Shown here: positions 34,729 through 43,204 of the stretch, in pieces
Numbering within the stretch: the first letter of the stretch is position 1
Layout of the letters: every line of letters begins with the position of its first letter
Program-made: the position numbers and the translations under genes
Origin: Methylobacter tundripaludum SV96
GTDB lineage: Bacteria > Pseudomonadota > Gammaproteobacteria > Methylococcales > Methylomonadaceae
DNA: 64,000 nt
Assembly: GCF_000190755.2 (NCBI RefSeq)
Contig: NZ_JH109152.1
Coordinates: 1,054,001-1,118,000, forward strand
Reading direction: 5' to 3'
The notes under the pieces: generated by a model
The model's database searches: none
What the model was told of the DNA's origin: nothing
What the model saw: only the letters and a program-made list of their open reading frames with translations

Positions 34729-35760
34729 TTATTTTTTTGTTTCTGCCGGGGCTGCGGGTGCAGGTTCTGCCGCAGGAGTAGCCGGTTTCTCTTCGGCTGC
34801 TGCCGGAGCTTTTTCAATAGCCTTGGCAGGTTCAGCCGCTGCTGGTGCTTCCTCAGCAGTTGGCGTTGCAGGTTCTGCCGGAGCCGTTTCCGCTTTTGGT
34901 GTTTCGTCAGTCAGTGGCACCAATATTTCCACTTTTGCCTGTTTGCGCAATGTTTCGATCATCTCTTGAACTTTTTTGCGTTGCAGGAAAGGCGTCAATT
35001 GCTCTTTAACCGCTTCCAAGGGTGGAGGTGTTACCGGGCGGGAATCTTCTTTCAAAATCACATGAAAGCCAAACTGGGTCTTAACGGGTTCTTTGGTGTA
35101 TTTGCCTTTTTCCAGTGCGGCCACTGCTTCAGAGAAAGGTGCAACCATTTGTGCGGCAGAAAACCAGCCTAAATCACCGCCATTTTGCGATTCTTTAGCG
35201 TCTAATGAATTCTTGTTGGCTAATTTGGCAAAATCCGCCCCCTTATCCAATTCGGTAATCAGTTTTTTAGCTTCGGTTTCGGTTTTAACCAGGATATGAC
35301 GCGCTTTATATTCGGTGCCCTTTTCAGCGGCAACTTTGCTGTCGTATTCGGCTTTGATTTCTGCATCAGTTACCGGATTGGCTTTAATGAAGTTTTGCAG
35401 ATCGGCTTGGGTCAGTAATGCTTTTTTAGCGGCTTCAAGCTGCGCTACAAGTTCAGGTGACTTGTCCAGTTGTTTTTGCGTAGCATCCTGAACCAGCAAC
35501 TCACGTTGAATGAGTTCTTCAACCAGTTTTTCTTTAGGAAATGTTTGTCCGTGGCTACGTTCGGCGATTTCTTTTTCCAAGGTCTCAAGCGTTGATTTGG
35601 CGATATACTGGCCATTAACAACAGCAACAGCATCGGCTTTATCAACCGCAGGTGTGGCGGTTGCAGCTGGAGCGCTGCCGACATTAGTGGCTTTTTCTTG
35701 ATTACAACCGGCAATCAATGCTGTGCCGACAACAAGTAGAGGGATGAATTTTTTTTTCAT
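34729..35760 (-). CDS. Periplasmic peptidyl-prolyl isomerase lipoprotein (parvulin type)
   Basis: A 343-residue lipoprotein: signal with lipobox LIAGC (Cys19), a SurA/PrsA-like helical N-domain, and a parvulin domain (about residues 145-245, with KARHILVKTETEAKK, GGDLGWFSAAQMV and QFGFHVILKEDSR). It should help fold exported proteins. Residues about 275-343 are a low-complexity tail rich in Ala, Pro, Glu and Thr (runs like APAEPATPTAEEAPAA), absent from most relatives; it may be a flexible spacer. The gene is the last of yciB-yciI-bolA-ppiC on the minus strand. Confidence 0.92.
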   Translation of the reverse strand: MKKKFIPLLVVGTALIAGCNQEKATNVGSAPAATATPAVDKADAVAVVNGQYIAKSTLETLEKEIAERSHGQTFPKEKLVEELIQRELLVQDATQKQLDKSPELVAQLEAAKKALLTQADLQNFIKANPVTDAEIKAEYDSKVAAEKGTEYKARHILVKTETEAKKLITELDKGADFAKLANKNSLDAKESQNGGDLGWFSAAQMVAPFSEAVAALEKGKYTKEPVKTQFGFHVILKEDSRPVTPPPLEAVKEQLTPFLQRKKVQEMIETLRKQAKVEILVPLTDETPKAETAPAEPATPTAEEAPAAAEPAKAIEKAPAAAEEKPATPAAEPAPAAPAETKK

Positions 35761-36039
35761 TTATAATCTTCCTTTGGTTTCTTCAGAGGGTGAGAGAGCA
35801 TTAATGCCTAAGGCATGAATTTGTTGTTTCATCATGTCGCCCAACGCATTATAAATAAGCTGATGTCGTTGAACTAAAGATCTGCCTTCAAAAATTTCAG
35901 CGACAATAGAAACATGATAGTGTCCGCCGCCGCTACGCGCGCCGGCATGTCCGGCATGAGCCGTACTGTTATCAATAATTTCTAGAAGCTCCGGTTTAAA
36001 AGCATCATTTAACAGTTGTTTAATGAGTTCGGATGTCAT
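35761..36039 (-). CDS. BolA family protein
   Basis: A 92-residue BolA-like protein with the class II KH-like fold: the invariant [24 protein letters not shown] segment split as [10 protein letters not shown] and [17 protein letters not shown], and [11 protein letters not shown] at the end. BolA proteins bind monothiol glutaredoxins and [2Fe-2S] clusters and can act as regulators. It overlaps yciI (start 36039 against stop 36036), and ppiC starts right after it, so it is part of the operon. Confidence 0.92.
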   Translation of the reverse strand: MTSELIKQLLNDAFKPELLEIIDNSTAHAGHAGARSGGGHYHVSIVAEIFEGRSLVQRHQLIYNALGDMMKQQIHALGINALSPSEETKGRL

Positions 36040-36338
36040 TGTGGAAAGACCTTTTTAAATGGTTTAACGGTAACCTTGGCATAAACCCCGGCATCGATGT
36101 AAGGATCAACGTCCGCCCATTGTTGGGCATCTGTCAGACTGTCAAATTCAGCAACCACCAAGCTGCCTGTAAAACCCGCTGCACCGGGATTGTCACTGTC
36201 AATTGAGGGATGAGGGCCTGCTAATATCAGACGTCCGGCATCCTGGAGCTCTTGCAGTCGCTTAAGGTGCGCCGGGCGTACGGATAACCTTTTCTCAAGA
36301 CTATCCGCTACATCTTCACTGATAATGGCGTATAGCAC
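36036..36338 (-). CDS. yciI: YciI-like protein
   Basis: A 100-residue dimeric ferredoxin-like protein of the YciI family. Seen: the conserved [21 protein letters not shown] segment (as RPAHLKRLQ and GRLILAGP) with its His and Asp, and [20 protein letters not shown]. The reaction is unknown. It follows yciB and precedes bolA, the usual E. coli-like set; overlaps indicate co-translation. Confidence 0.93.
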   Translation of the reverse strand: MLYAIISEDVADSLEKRLSVRPAHLKRLQELQDAGRLILAGPHPSIDSDNPGAAGFTGSLVVAEFDSLTDAQQWADVDPYIDAGVYAKVTVKPFKKVFPQ

Positions 36339-36341
36339 TGC

Positions 36342-36878
36342 TTATTCCTCTGTATCGGGGATGTGTTTATATAAAAAAACCATTTGCAGCAAAATAAAAA
36401 CAACCATTAAAGCCGGTACGCCAAATGTTTTAAAGGTAACCCAATCATCGGTATTGTAATTGTACATCACATAAAGATTGATAAAGCCTACACTGATAAA
36501 AAAGCAGCCCCATAAGGTATTTAATCGTTTCCAGATCAATGCGGGCAAGGTTAAATTGCCCGACAGCATTTTTTCAATGAAGGTTTTTTTACCGACAAAC
36601 TGGCTACCCAAAAAGGCAGTGCCAAATAGCCATTCTATGATGGAGAGTTTCCATTTGATAAATTGCTCATCCTGCAAATAAAGCGTTGCGCCACCCATCA
36701 CCAGAATCAACCCCAGCGTAATCCATTGCATGGTTTCAACCTTGCGGTGTTTAAACCAGGCATAAGCTACCTGGATAATGGTTGCCACAATAACAACGGC
36801 GGTGGCGACATAAATATCGTAAATTTTAAACGCAATAAAAAATAAAAGGATAGGGAAAAATTCGAAAAGCTGTTTCAT
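36342..36878 (-). CDS. yciB: Intracellular septation protein A (YciB/IspZ)
   Basis: A 178-residue inner-membrane protein with five helices, involved in cell-envelope and division-site maintenance. Typical stretches: FFPILLFFIAFKIYDIYVAT at the start and GTAFLGSQFVGKKTFIEKML in the centre; the end carries KHIPDTEE. The length agrees with the family (about 180). First gene of the minus-strand set with yciI, bolA and ppiC. Confidence 0.95.
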   Translation of the reverse strand: MKQLFEFFPILLFFIAFKIYDIYVATAVVIVATIIQVAYAWFKHRKVETMQWITLGLILVMGGATLYLQDEQFIKWKLSIIEWLFGTAFLGSQFVGKKTFIEKMLSGNLTLPALIWKRLNTLWGCFFISVGFINLYVMYNYNTDDWVTFKTFGVPALMVVFILLQMVFLYKHIPDTEE

Positions 36879-36899
36879 AGTAACTGAAGGTAGGGGTGA

Positions 36900-37235
36900 T
36901 CAGGCGTAAGCATCTATTCCTGTTATCAATTGAGCACGTTGGTCTCGCAGCGGTGCATTGAATGCCTGATTATAGGCAGAAAGCGCTCTTAAGGTTCGTG
37001 AGTCGGTTGGTTTAATGATGTTATCTTGGCCTGATAAATCAATGGCTAAGCTAACATTATCCAGTGTTTTTTTAATCTCTTCAGGTGAAGAAGGCTGATT
37101 AAATTTTTTGTTTTGAGTGTCTTTTGTGGCGGCGGATAGTTCATTTTCGTCTTTATTTTTCGCACTATCGGTCCTGCCAACTTTCTGGTTATGGCCGATG
37201 GGCGAAAAAGTTAATGATGAATTATGAACTCTCAT
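36900..37235 (-). CDS. Conserved hypothetical protein (111 aa)
   Basis: A hydrophilic 111-residue protein without signal or membrane segment. The N-terminal half is Ser/Asn/Lys-rich and probably disordered; the C-terminus has a helical conserved-looking motif ALSAYNQAFNAPLRDQRAQ ending LITGIDAYA, similar to short gammaproteobacterial proteins of unknown role that end in a like motif. It lies just upstream of yciB on the same strand, but probably has its own promoter. I cannot assign a function. Confidence 0.6.
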   Translation of the reverse strand: MRVHNSSLTFSPIGHNQKVGRTDSAKNKDENELSAATKDTQNKKFNQPSSPEEIKKTLDNVSLAIDLSGQDNIIKPTDSRTLRALSAYNQAFNAPLRDQRAQLITGIDAYA

Positions 37236-37352
37236 ATTTAAAGCGAGTTGCTACACAAATTTAACACAGTTCATTGTAAAATCTTTACTGAGGAATGTAC
37301 ATGCTTGAATAGTCGTTTCTGCTAGAATATCGATTATTTTTGGAGTAAATCA

Positions 37353-37652
37353 GTGGATAAAAGCACACAAACAGAATTAGAAGCGGCTGCATTCAGACGC
37401 TTAGTCAGTCATTTACAAAAGCACACCGAGGTTCAAAACATCGAGTTAATGATATTGGCGGATTTTTGCAGAAACTGCCTGGCTAAATGGTATATGGCGG
37501 AGGCAGCAGAGCAGGGCATAGCGATGGATTATGAGCAGGCCAGGGAAGTGGTCTACGGCATGCCTTATAAAGAGTGGAAAGATAAATTCCAAACCGAAGC
37601 GACGGACGAACAATTGGCCGCTTTCGACCGCAAACAACAAGCTAAATTATAA
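37353..37652 (+). CDS. DUF1244 family protein
   Basis: A 99-residue cytosolic protein of the DUF1244 family. The signature LQKHTEVQNIELMILADFCRNCL (split: LQKHTEVQNIE and DFCRNCLAKWY), with two cysteines, and YGMPYKEWK are present. The start is a GTG with GGAG ribosome binding site. The family's role is not known. It overlaps the methyltransferase gene by one base, so the two are coupled. Confidence 0.9.
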   Translation: MDKSTQTELEAAAFRRLVSHLQKHTEVQNIELMILADFCRNCLAKWYMAEAAEQGIAMDYEQAREVVYGMPYKEWKDKFQTEATDEQLAAFDRKQQAKL

Positions 37653-38392
37653 TGACCGACAAATCACAATACGACGCCCTATTTTCCGGCGTGATCGGGC
37701 AGGATTATGAACTGCTCAACTTAATCTGTCCCTTAGCAACCCAAATGAGCCGCTTGGTAGGTGTTGCAGCCGCAGAGTATTCCGCGCAGGCAAGCGATAA
37801 CCTGACTGTTGTAGAACTGGGCGGCGGCACCGGCATTACCACCTTATCGCTATTAACCGCGTCAGATAAGCTCAATATCCTAAGTATCGATAACGAACCG
37901 GTTATGCAGGAACAGGCCAAAACGCATCTGAACAAATGGGCGCTAGAAGGCAAACTGGCTTTTTGCGGCGATGATGCCTTGACGGCGTTAACAAACATTG
38001 CAAGCGACAGCGTCGATATGGTGGCTTCGGCGTATACCTTACACAATTTTCTCGATACTTATCGCAAGGAAGTCATACAAGAGATTTTCAGGATTTTAAA
38101 ACCCGGCGGTCAATTCATTAACGGCGACCGTTACGGCTTGGATGATGTTTCCCAACATACGCGCACCATACAGCAGGAAGTCAGCGGTTATTTCAAGGTG
38201 CTGACCCGGATCAATAAACTGGACGTGCTGGAACACTGGATAGTGCATTTGTTTAGCGATGAATCGGAAAATCATGTCATGCGCGAATCGGTGGCGTTAG
38301 ATCAACTACGTGATAGCGGATTTTCAGACATCACCCTTAGCCACAGACTTGAAGTCAATGCGTTGGTTACAGCCACAAAGCCCGGTTTATAA
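37652..38392 (+). CDS. SAM-dependent methyltransferase (class I)
   Basis: A 246-residue soluble methyltransferase of unknown substrate. Motif I VVELGGGTGITTLS (residues 49-62), an acidic SIDNEPVM after beta-2 (about 74-81), CGDDALTAL, and the post-III LKPGGQFINGDRYG (about 149-162). The start overlaps the DUF1244 stop codon (TAATG). Its C-terminus (about 185-246) may bind the substrate. Related enzymes methylate small molecules, but I cannot name the acceptor. Confidence 0.88.
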   Translation: MTDKSQYDALFSGVIGQDYELLNLICPLATQMSRLVGVAAAEYSAQASDNLTVVELGGGTGITTLSLLTASDKLNILSIDNEPVMQEQAKTHLNKWALEGKLAFCGDDALTALTNIASDSVDMVASAYTLHNFLDTYRKEVIQEIFRILKPGGQFINGDRYGLDDVSQHTRTIQQEVSGYFKVLTRINKLDVLEHWIVHLFSDESENHVMRESVALDQLRDSGFSDITLSHRLEVNALVTATKPGL

Positions 38393-38400
38393 AATCACCC

Positions 38401-39642
38401 ATGAAACACATCGTTAACATTTCCTGGCTGCTTATTGTCACAGCCCAACTAAGCGGCTGTGCGAGCCTGGGTAAGGGTATGGCTGAAGCCTTTCTGGAAA
38501 AACAGCAATTGGCCGATACCCGTCTTTGCGAAATATGGGGAAAATCTTTTAAAGGGCTTTCGCCGTTTCTGAACAGTAAGCAAGGCAAAATGAAGGTGCT
38601 CATGGTGCATGGGGTGGGCGATCATTTACCGGGATATTCCACGCAATTTGTCGAAAAGCTGGCCAAAGAGCTGAATCTGCCGGTGATGTCAACGCAGTAC
38701 AAAAACATTACCCTGACCAGTCGACTTGATTCAAGCAAAAATCTGGGCAACTTAAGAATCAACCGGTTGCTAAGCAAAGACAGAAGCAAGGAATTACTGT
38801 TTTATGAATTAAGCTGGTCGGTCATTACCGCCAAGCAAAAAGAAGTGCTGGCCTATGATAATTCGGGGGAATATTCCTTTCGCAGGGCTGAAGTCAATAA
38901 CCTGATGAAGAGGTTCTCCAATGATACCGGTCCTGACCCAATTATCTATCTGGGAGAGAGCAGGGAAGATATACAGGTTTCATTCGGCCAATCTTTCTGT
39001 TGGATGACCAAAAGCAGCTGGGATGATTTGCCTGATGATGTGACGCAAGCCTGTTCATTTAATGACGACACAGCAGCGGCTAATACTCATATCGATCAGT
39101 ATGCCTTTATTTCGCACAGCCTGGGCAGCCGCATAATTATCGATGGAATGCAGCGCATTGCTTCTTTACTGGATAAGCGCGATGTCGATTTCTCAGAGGC
39201 ATTAAAGACTAAAGAAATCCCCATTTATATGATGTCCAACCAACTGCCCATGTTGCAGTTAGGCCGTAAATTACCCGATGTAAGCAATCAAAAATCTGCG
39301 TATTGTCAACCGAATGGCGAAAAATATAATCAACGCATGTTGGCTAAAACGCCCATCATTGCCTTTAGCGATCCAAACGATTTATTAAGTTATGCGATTC
39401 CACATGGTTTTGTAGAAAAGTATCTGGACTCAAGACTCTGCATTGATGTGACTAATATCAATATCAATGTTGCGACCATCCTTGACGCATTCGGCTTGGG
39501 TAAATTCGCCAATCCTATTGACGCGCACGTAGGTTATGATACCGATGATCGAGTGGTTGCGCTCATCGCTAAAGGCATTGGCAACAAGAATACAGCCAAT
39601 GTTGTGAATGACCGTTGTCGGTGGGTTGAAACGATAGAATAA
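38401..39642 (+). CDS. Alpha/beta-hydrolase-like lipoprotein
   Basis: A 413-residue exported lipoprotein: signal peptide with lipobox LSGC (Cys20). An alpha/beta-hydrolase pattern follows: MKVLMVHGVGDHLPGYS (oxyanion region, about residues 64-80) and the nucleophile elbow ISHSLGSR (Ser about 240). The central part is long and poorly conserved. It could be an esterase or a lipase-like protein at the outer membrane. The gene starts eight bases after the methyltransferase and may share its mRNA. Confidence 0.75.
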   Translation: MKHIVNISWLLIVTAQLSGCASLGKGMAEAFLEKQQLADTRLCEIWGKSFKGLSPFLNSKQGKMKVLMVHGVGDHLPGYSTQFVEKLAKELNLPVMSTQYKNITLTSRLDSSKNLGNLRINRLLSKDRSKELLFYELSWSVITAKQKEVLAYDNSGEYSFRRAEVNNLMKRFSNDTGPDPIIYLGESREDIQVSFGQSFCWMTKSSWDDLPDDVTQACSFNDDTAAANTHIDQYAFISHSLGSRIIIDGMQRIASLLDKRDVDFSEALKTKEIPIYMMSNQLPMLQLGRKLPDVSNQKSAYCQPNGEKYNQRMLAKTPIIAFSDPNDLLSYAIPHGFVEKYLDSRLCIDVTNININVATILDAFGLGKFANPIDAHVGYDTDDRVVALIAKGIGNKNTANVVNDRCRWVETIE

Positions 39643-39670
39643 AAACGGGAAGGTAAGGGGGCAATAACGC

Positions 39671-40126
39671 TTAATTTTCTTGCTGATTCCCGTTTATAAA
39701 GCTTAATTGACCTATTTCATGCTCGTTTTCATCCCACATAATAAGTAATCCATTTTTCTTCCCATCTTTATAATTTGTTTCAATATATTTCTTTTTATTT
39801 GAATGATATTTCTCATGTTTGCCGGTGAATGGTTTATCCTCATTAGGCATATAAGCAAGATCATTTCTAATTTCCAGTTCTTCTGAGGTCACTATTTCTT
39901 TAGGTTTTGTATCTTGTAAAACGTTGCTTTTATTCGGGGCTATTTTTTTTGGCTTTATATGTTTTGAAATAGTGCTTTCAGCCTTAACTTTTTTCTTCGC
40001 TTTCTTGTTTTTCAAAGCCTTGGACTTGGCGTTTGCTTGGGATATTATTTCCGCCAAAACTCTAGCGTCAGCGCCACAATCTGAAATAAAAAAAGCTATA
40101 ACTAATATAAATATTATATTTTTCAT
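39671..40126 (-). CDS. Exported protein with a MORN-like C-terminus
   Basis: A 151-residue AT-rich gene product with an N-terminal signal/anchor (about residues 1-18, ending FFISDCGA, possibly a lipobox-like Cys). A lysine-rich linker (about 30-70) is followed by a repeat-like segment: PFTGKHEKYHSNKKKYIETNYKDGKKNG and then LLIMWDENEHEIGQLSF, as in MORN/YwqK-type repeats (given here in split form because only the pattern matters: TGKHEKYHSNKK, YKDGKKNGLLIMW). Such repeats appear in surface proteins and in the YwqK antitoxin group. Function unknown; composition suggests acquisition. Confidence 0.6.
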   Translation of the reverse strand: MKNIIFILVIAFFISDCGADARVLAEIISQANAKSKALKNKKAKKKVKAESTISKHIKPKKIAPNKSNVLQDTKPKEIVTSEELEIRNDLAYMPNEDKPFTGKHEKYHSNKKKYIETNYKDGKKNGLLIMWDENEHEIGQLSFINGNQQEN

Positions 40127-40185
40127 TAAAATAATTTAAATAAGTTGGTCTTAGACTTATGAAGTGCAGCTTTTCAGATTTATTC

Positions 40186-40291
40186 ACTGATGTTACGCAC
40201 GGATGGTATGCCGCGCCGAGCACCGGAGCTTTTATCGAGAACAGCCCGAATGTTAAAGCGGTCGAAATTCGGCTAACTGCGTAACATCAGT
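40186..40291. mobile_element. Possible MITE with perfect 14-bp inverted ends
   Basis: ACTGATGTTACGCA (40186-40199) is exactly repeated in inverse as TGCGTAACATCAGT (40278-40291), enclosing 78 bp without coding capacity. The terminal-repeat form suggests a miniature transposable element; no matching transposase is in the window. Confidence 0.5.
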
Positions 40292-40396
40292 TATTCAGTG
40301 ACATTTATGACAAAGCACCGCTAAAGACGCAACAAGTCTAGCATAGCCCCATGCCACCTTGGTACAGCATAATAATAGACACAGCATTTATTTAAC

Positions 40397-40529
40397 TTCG
40401 GCTGCGAGACAAGAGTCGAGTAGTCCCCAGAAGCGATAGTGCATGTGTTTTCACGAACCGTCTTTTTGCGTAGTGAAAATGAGGCTTTCCGAAATTGCGT
40501 CGAGTCATTGTGAGAATGCGGTTAGATAC
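40397..40529. repeat. 130-bp dispersed repeat, copy 1
   Basis: Shares with 61889-62017 the words GAGTCGAGTAGTCCCCAGAA, CATGTGTTTTCACGAA, GCGTAGTGAAAATG and GTCGAGTCATTG in the same order, with scattered differences. It lies in non-coding DNA in both places. Confidence 0.8.
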
Positions 40530-40812
40530 TGCTGATCGACGCAATTTCTTCCATCCGCCGTTACAATTTGGCATTGGCTGACACATTCTGAGCCATTTGC
40601 TGACGGTCGCGACTGACTGCTTTATGGCGATGAATATGGCGGAATGAAGTTCGGCAATACGCCAAGACCGGACTGACATGATTTTATTTGAATATCCGCT
40701 GTCGCCCCCGGCCTCACAAAATTTATAAATACCGCCATGAATAAAGATCATTTAACAGCCTTGACTCGACGGAGTAATGTTTTCAATGAATCTTTTTCCA
40801 ATGGAGCTATTT

Positions 40813-41907
40813 ATGAATACCCTCGTTAAAGTCACCGCCCTTTTATTGATGTTCGCATTTGAAGCGGCGGCACAACCCGATTCAAAATTCGACGTCATCG
40901 CCAATCTCGATACCGGTCCGGGCAATGTTACCGTTACCGATAATGGCCGCATCATCATGAGCATGCATCAGTTTTATCAGCCTAAATACACGGTGGTTGA
41001 ATATAAAAATAATGCGCTGCTGCCGTTTCCCAACAAAGAACTGGCGGATTCCGATTCAATATCGAATCTGAAGCTGGATTCCGTGCTGGGCATCCGAGCG
41101 GATGCCTACGGCATCGTGTGGATGCTGGATAACGGCATGCGCAGCAGCGTCACGCCTAAGCTGGTGGGATGGGACACTCGCAGCAATAAACTGCATCAGG
41201 TTATCCATTTACCGACACCGGTAGCGCCCAAGGATGCTTTTGTTAACGATTTCGCGGTCGATATTCGGCACAATCATATTTTTATCAGCGATCCGGCCGG
41301 TGGCGCAAATGCGGCGCTGATTGTCGTCAACCTAGGCACAGGAACGGCAAGACGCGTACTGGAAGGTCATCACAGCGTTATTCCCGAAGAGGTCGATTTG
41401 ATTATTGATAATGTACCGGTTCAAGTTAAAGATAAAGCCGGAAAATGGGTTAGGCCTCATATCGGAGTCAACCCGATCACCGAAGACCTGAGCAACGAAT
41501 GGGTTTATTTTGGCCCGATGCATGGATTCAGCCTTTATCGGATAAAGGCGGACGATCTGGTCGATGAAAGCCTGGATGCCGGGATGTTGGCAAATCGCGT
41601 TCAACGCTACAGCGATAAGCCGATTTCAGACGGCATCACAATCGACAAGGATAACAACATCTATCTGGGCGAGTTGGCGGCCAATGCGATCGGCGTTATT
41701 TCGGCCGATAAAAAGTATCAACGACTGGCTCAGTGCCCGCGCCTTTCGTGGGTGGATTCGTTCAGCTTTGGGCCAAATGGGCAACTGCTTGCGGTAGTCA
41801 ATCGACTGCATCAGTCAAGTACGCTTAATGGCGGCGTAGCGGCATCAAAACCGCCGTATTACCTGTTACAGATAAAAGCCCTGGCTGCCGGATTGCCCGG
41901 ACGGTAA
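40813..41907 (+). CDS. Secreted Yellow/major-royal-jelly-like protein
   Basis: A 364-residue exported protein of the MRJP/Yellow family, a six-bladed propeller found in insects and some bacteria (annotated as L-dopachrome tautomerase-related). Signal peptide about residues 1-20 (ending FEAAA). Conserved parts: LDSVLGIRADAYGIVWMLDNG (split: LGIRADAYGIVWMLD), AFVNDFAVDIRHN, IFISDPA, PHIGVNPITEDLSNEWVYFGP and KPISDGITIDKDNNIYLGE. Start taken at 40813, which has a GGAG ribosome binding site; an upstream in-frame ATG at 40777 has none. The substrate is unknown. It ends next to the LysR gene that regulates in the other direction, close to the pxm operon. Confidence 0.82.
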   Translation: MNTLVKVTALLLMFAFEAAAQPDSKFDVIANLDTGPGNVTVTDNGRIIMSMHQFYQPKYTVVEYKNNALLPFPNKELADSDSISNLKLDSVLGIRADAYGIVWMLDNGMRSSVTPKLVGWDTRSNKLHQVIHLPTPVAPKDAFVNDFAVDIRHNHIFISDPAGGANAALIVVNLGTGTARRVLEGHHSVIPEEVDLIIDNVPVQVKDKAGKWVRPHIGVNPITEDLSNEWVYFGPMHGFSLYRIKADDLVDESLDAGMLANRVQRYSDKPISDGITIDKDNNIYLGELAANAIGVISADKKYQRLAQCPRLSWVDSFSFGPNGQLLAVVNRLHQSSTLNGGVAASKPPYYLLQIKALAAGLPGR

Positions 41908-41937
41908 ACAATTTCTCATTAATCACAAATCTTTTAT

Positions 41938-42003
41938 TCACCACGAAGGCACGAAGAACACGAAGTTTTATTTTTTTCGTGTTCTTCGTGCCTTCGTGGT
42001 GAA
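41938..42003. repeat. Palindromic intergenic repeat (CACGAAG family), copy C
   Basis: Arms CACCACGAAGGCACGAAGAA / TTCTTCGTGCCTTCGTGGTG around an AT-rich loop, lying between two convergent genes, like copies A and B. Confidence 0.85.
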
Positions 42004-42021
42004 TTATTTTAAGCTTTAAGC

Positions 42022-42945
42022 TCATGAACCAGTAATGTTCCGGCCTATCGCTATTATTTTGTCCCGCAGCCAAAGATGGGCCGGATCTTTGTCATGTAAC
42101 GGATGCCAAATCATGACTAACTGGTAAGAAGGAAGCTCGATAGGCACGGGAAATATTTCCAGCGGCGCAAATTTTTTAAACTGCTCGGCAATTCGATAAG
42201 GTAGCGACAATATCATATCGGTTTCGGCAACGATCAGCGGTGCGGAAAGAAAGTGAGGGACGATCAGCTTGATGCGCCGCTCCAATCCCCGTTCAGCCAG
42301 TTTTTGATCGATTAAGCCGACGTTGCTGCCTGTTCGGGAAATCAACATATGGGGAACTGCCAAATACTCTTCCAACGAAGGCGGTTTTGTTATCAGCGGA
42401 TGATCCTGCCTGACCACGCAGGCCATCTGGTCGCTAAATAAATGTTCGCAGTGTAAATGTGGAGGTGGATTGAGTACCGATTCGAAACCGAGCACGACAT
42501 CAAGACTGCCGTTTTCCAATTGTGCGGCCGGGAATGACGATTCGGTGCGTTTAAGGTGGATATCAATACCGGGGGCGATTTGGCCGATCAATCCCAACAG
42601 CTCGGGTATTAACAGCAATTCCATATAATCCGTGGCAGCAAGTACAAAGCGCCGCTGACTCGTTCCGGCTTCAAATTCCAACGGCGGCTGAATCAGTTGC
42701 TCCATCTCATTCAGTAAGCTCCTGATCGGCTCAATCAAGGTCAGCGCTCTTTCAGTGGGTTTCATTCCGGACGGCGTTTTAACCAGCAGAGGATCATCCA
42801 GCTGTTGCCGTAGTCTCTGCAAAATATGGCTCATCGCCGATTGCGTGATAAACATCTGTTCCGCAGCACGGGTAACGTTCAACTCTCGCATCAGTACATC
42901 GAAGGCCACCAATAAGTTCAAGTCAAAGGTTCTTAAATTAGACAT
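42022..42945 (-). CDS. LysR family transcriptional regulator divergent from pxmABC
   Basis: A 307-residue regulator. N-terminal winged helix-turn-helix (NLLVAFDVLMRELNVTRAAE, then QSAMSHILQRLRQQL, about residues 8-50) and a LysR substrate-binding domain (about 90-300) of the NodD/NahR-like group (FVLAATDYMELLLIPELL). Start chosen at the ATG 42945; an upstream TTG at 42960 is possible. Its 5' end faces pxmA across about 260 bases, the classic LysR divergent arrangement, so it is the prime candidate for control of the monooxygenase operon. The inducer is unknown. Confidence 0.9.
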   Translation of the reverse strand: MSNLRTFDLNLLVAFDVLMRELNVTRAAEQMFITQSAMSHILQRLRQQLDDPLLVKTPSGMKPTERALTLIEPIRSLLNEMEQLIQPPLEFEAGTSQRRFVLAATDYMELLLIPELLGLIGQIAPGIDIHLKRTESSFPAAQLENGSLDVVLGFESVLNPPPHLHCEHLFSDQMACVVRQDHPLITKPPSLEEYLAVPHMLISRTGSNVGLIDQKLAERGLERRIKLIVPHFLSAPLIVAETDMILSLPYRIAEQFKKFAPLEIFPVPIELPSYQLVMIWHPLHDKDPAHLWLRDKIIAIGRNITGS

Positions 42946-43073
42946 AGGAGTACTTTTCAATGTTGGTTCGGGTCAGGATAACAAAAACACAGCATGCCTC
43001 GACCATGAATTGTGTCAATGACGGGATGAAATATAAACATTTAACAAAGCCGTTCTTTCAACCTACTGTATCA

Positions 43074-43131
43074 CTCAAGCGTGTTGTTTAGCTTGAGTCG
43101 GCTCAGTTCCCCCTCAATGAGCTGCCGATAA
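43074..43131. promoter_or_regulatory. Inverted repeats upstream of pxmA
   Basis: A perfect dyad CTCAAGC-10 nt-GCTTGAG (43074-43097), followed at once by a second imperfect dyad (CGGCTCA ... TGAGCTGCCG, about 43100-43131). They lie between the LysR gene and pxmA. They may be operators for the regulator or hairpins in the pxm leader. No -35/-10 pair stood out. Confidence 0.4.
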
Positions 43132-43204
43132 AACTTACGACACGCTGACTCTTTTGGATAAGCGAATCAGCCTTATCTATCGCTATTTGGTAGGAGAAGC
43201 AATT

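Larger units (their letters stand above)
40127..40812. other. Intergenic region with a MITE-like element and a dispersed repeat
   Basis: About 685 bases without a real gene. It holds a 106-bp element with perfect 14-bp inverted ends (40186-40291) and a 130-bp repeat that recurs at 61889-62017. A minus-strand frame at 40392-40751 is a by-product of that repeat: its conserved tail (KTHALSLLGTTRLLSRS) appears in a different context at 61.9 kb. Confidence 0.6.

Noticed and set aside
40392-40751. Minus-strand frame of 119 codons
   Set aside because: Its conserved tail comes from a dispersed 130-bp repeat that is also found at 61.9 kb in another context.
41225-41240. Another CCAAGGAT word, possible third copy of the in-frame repeat
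   Set aside because: The surrounding bases do not match the inserts at 4.2 and 26.7 kb, and the codons fit the Yellow-like protein; coincidence.
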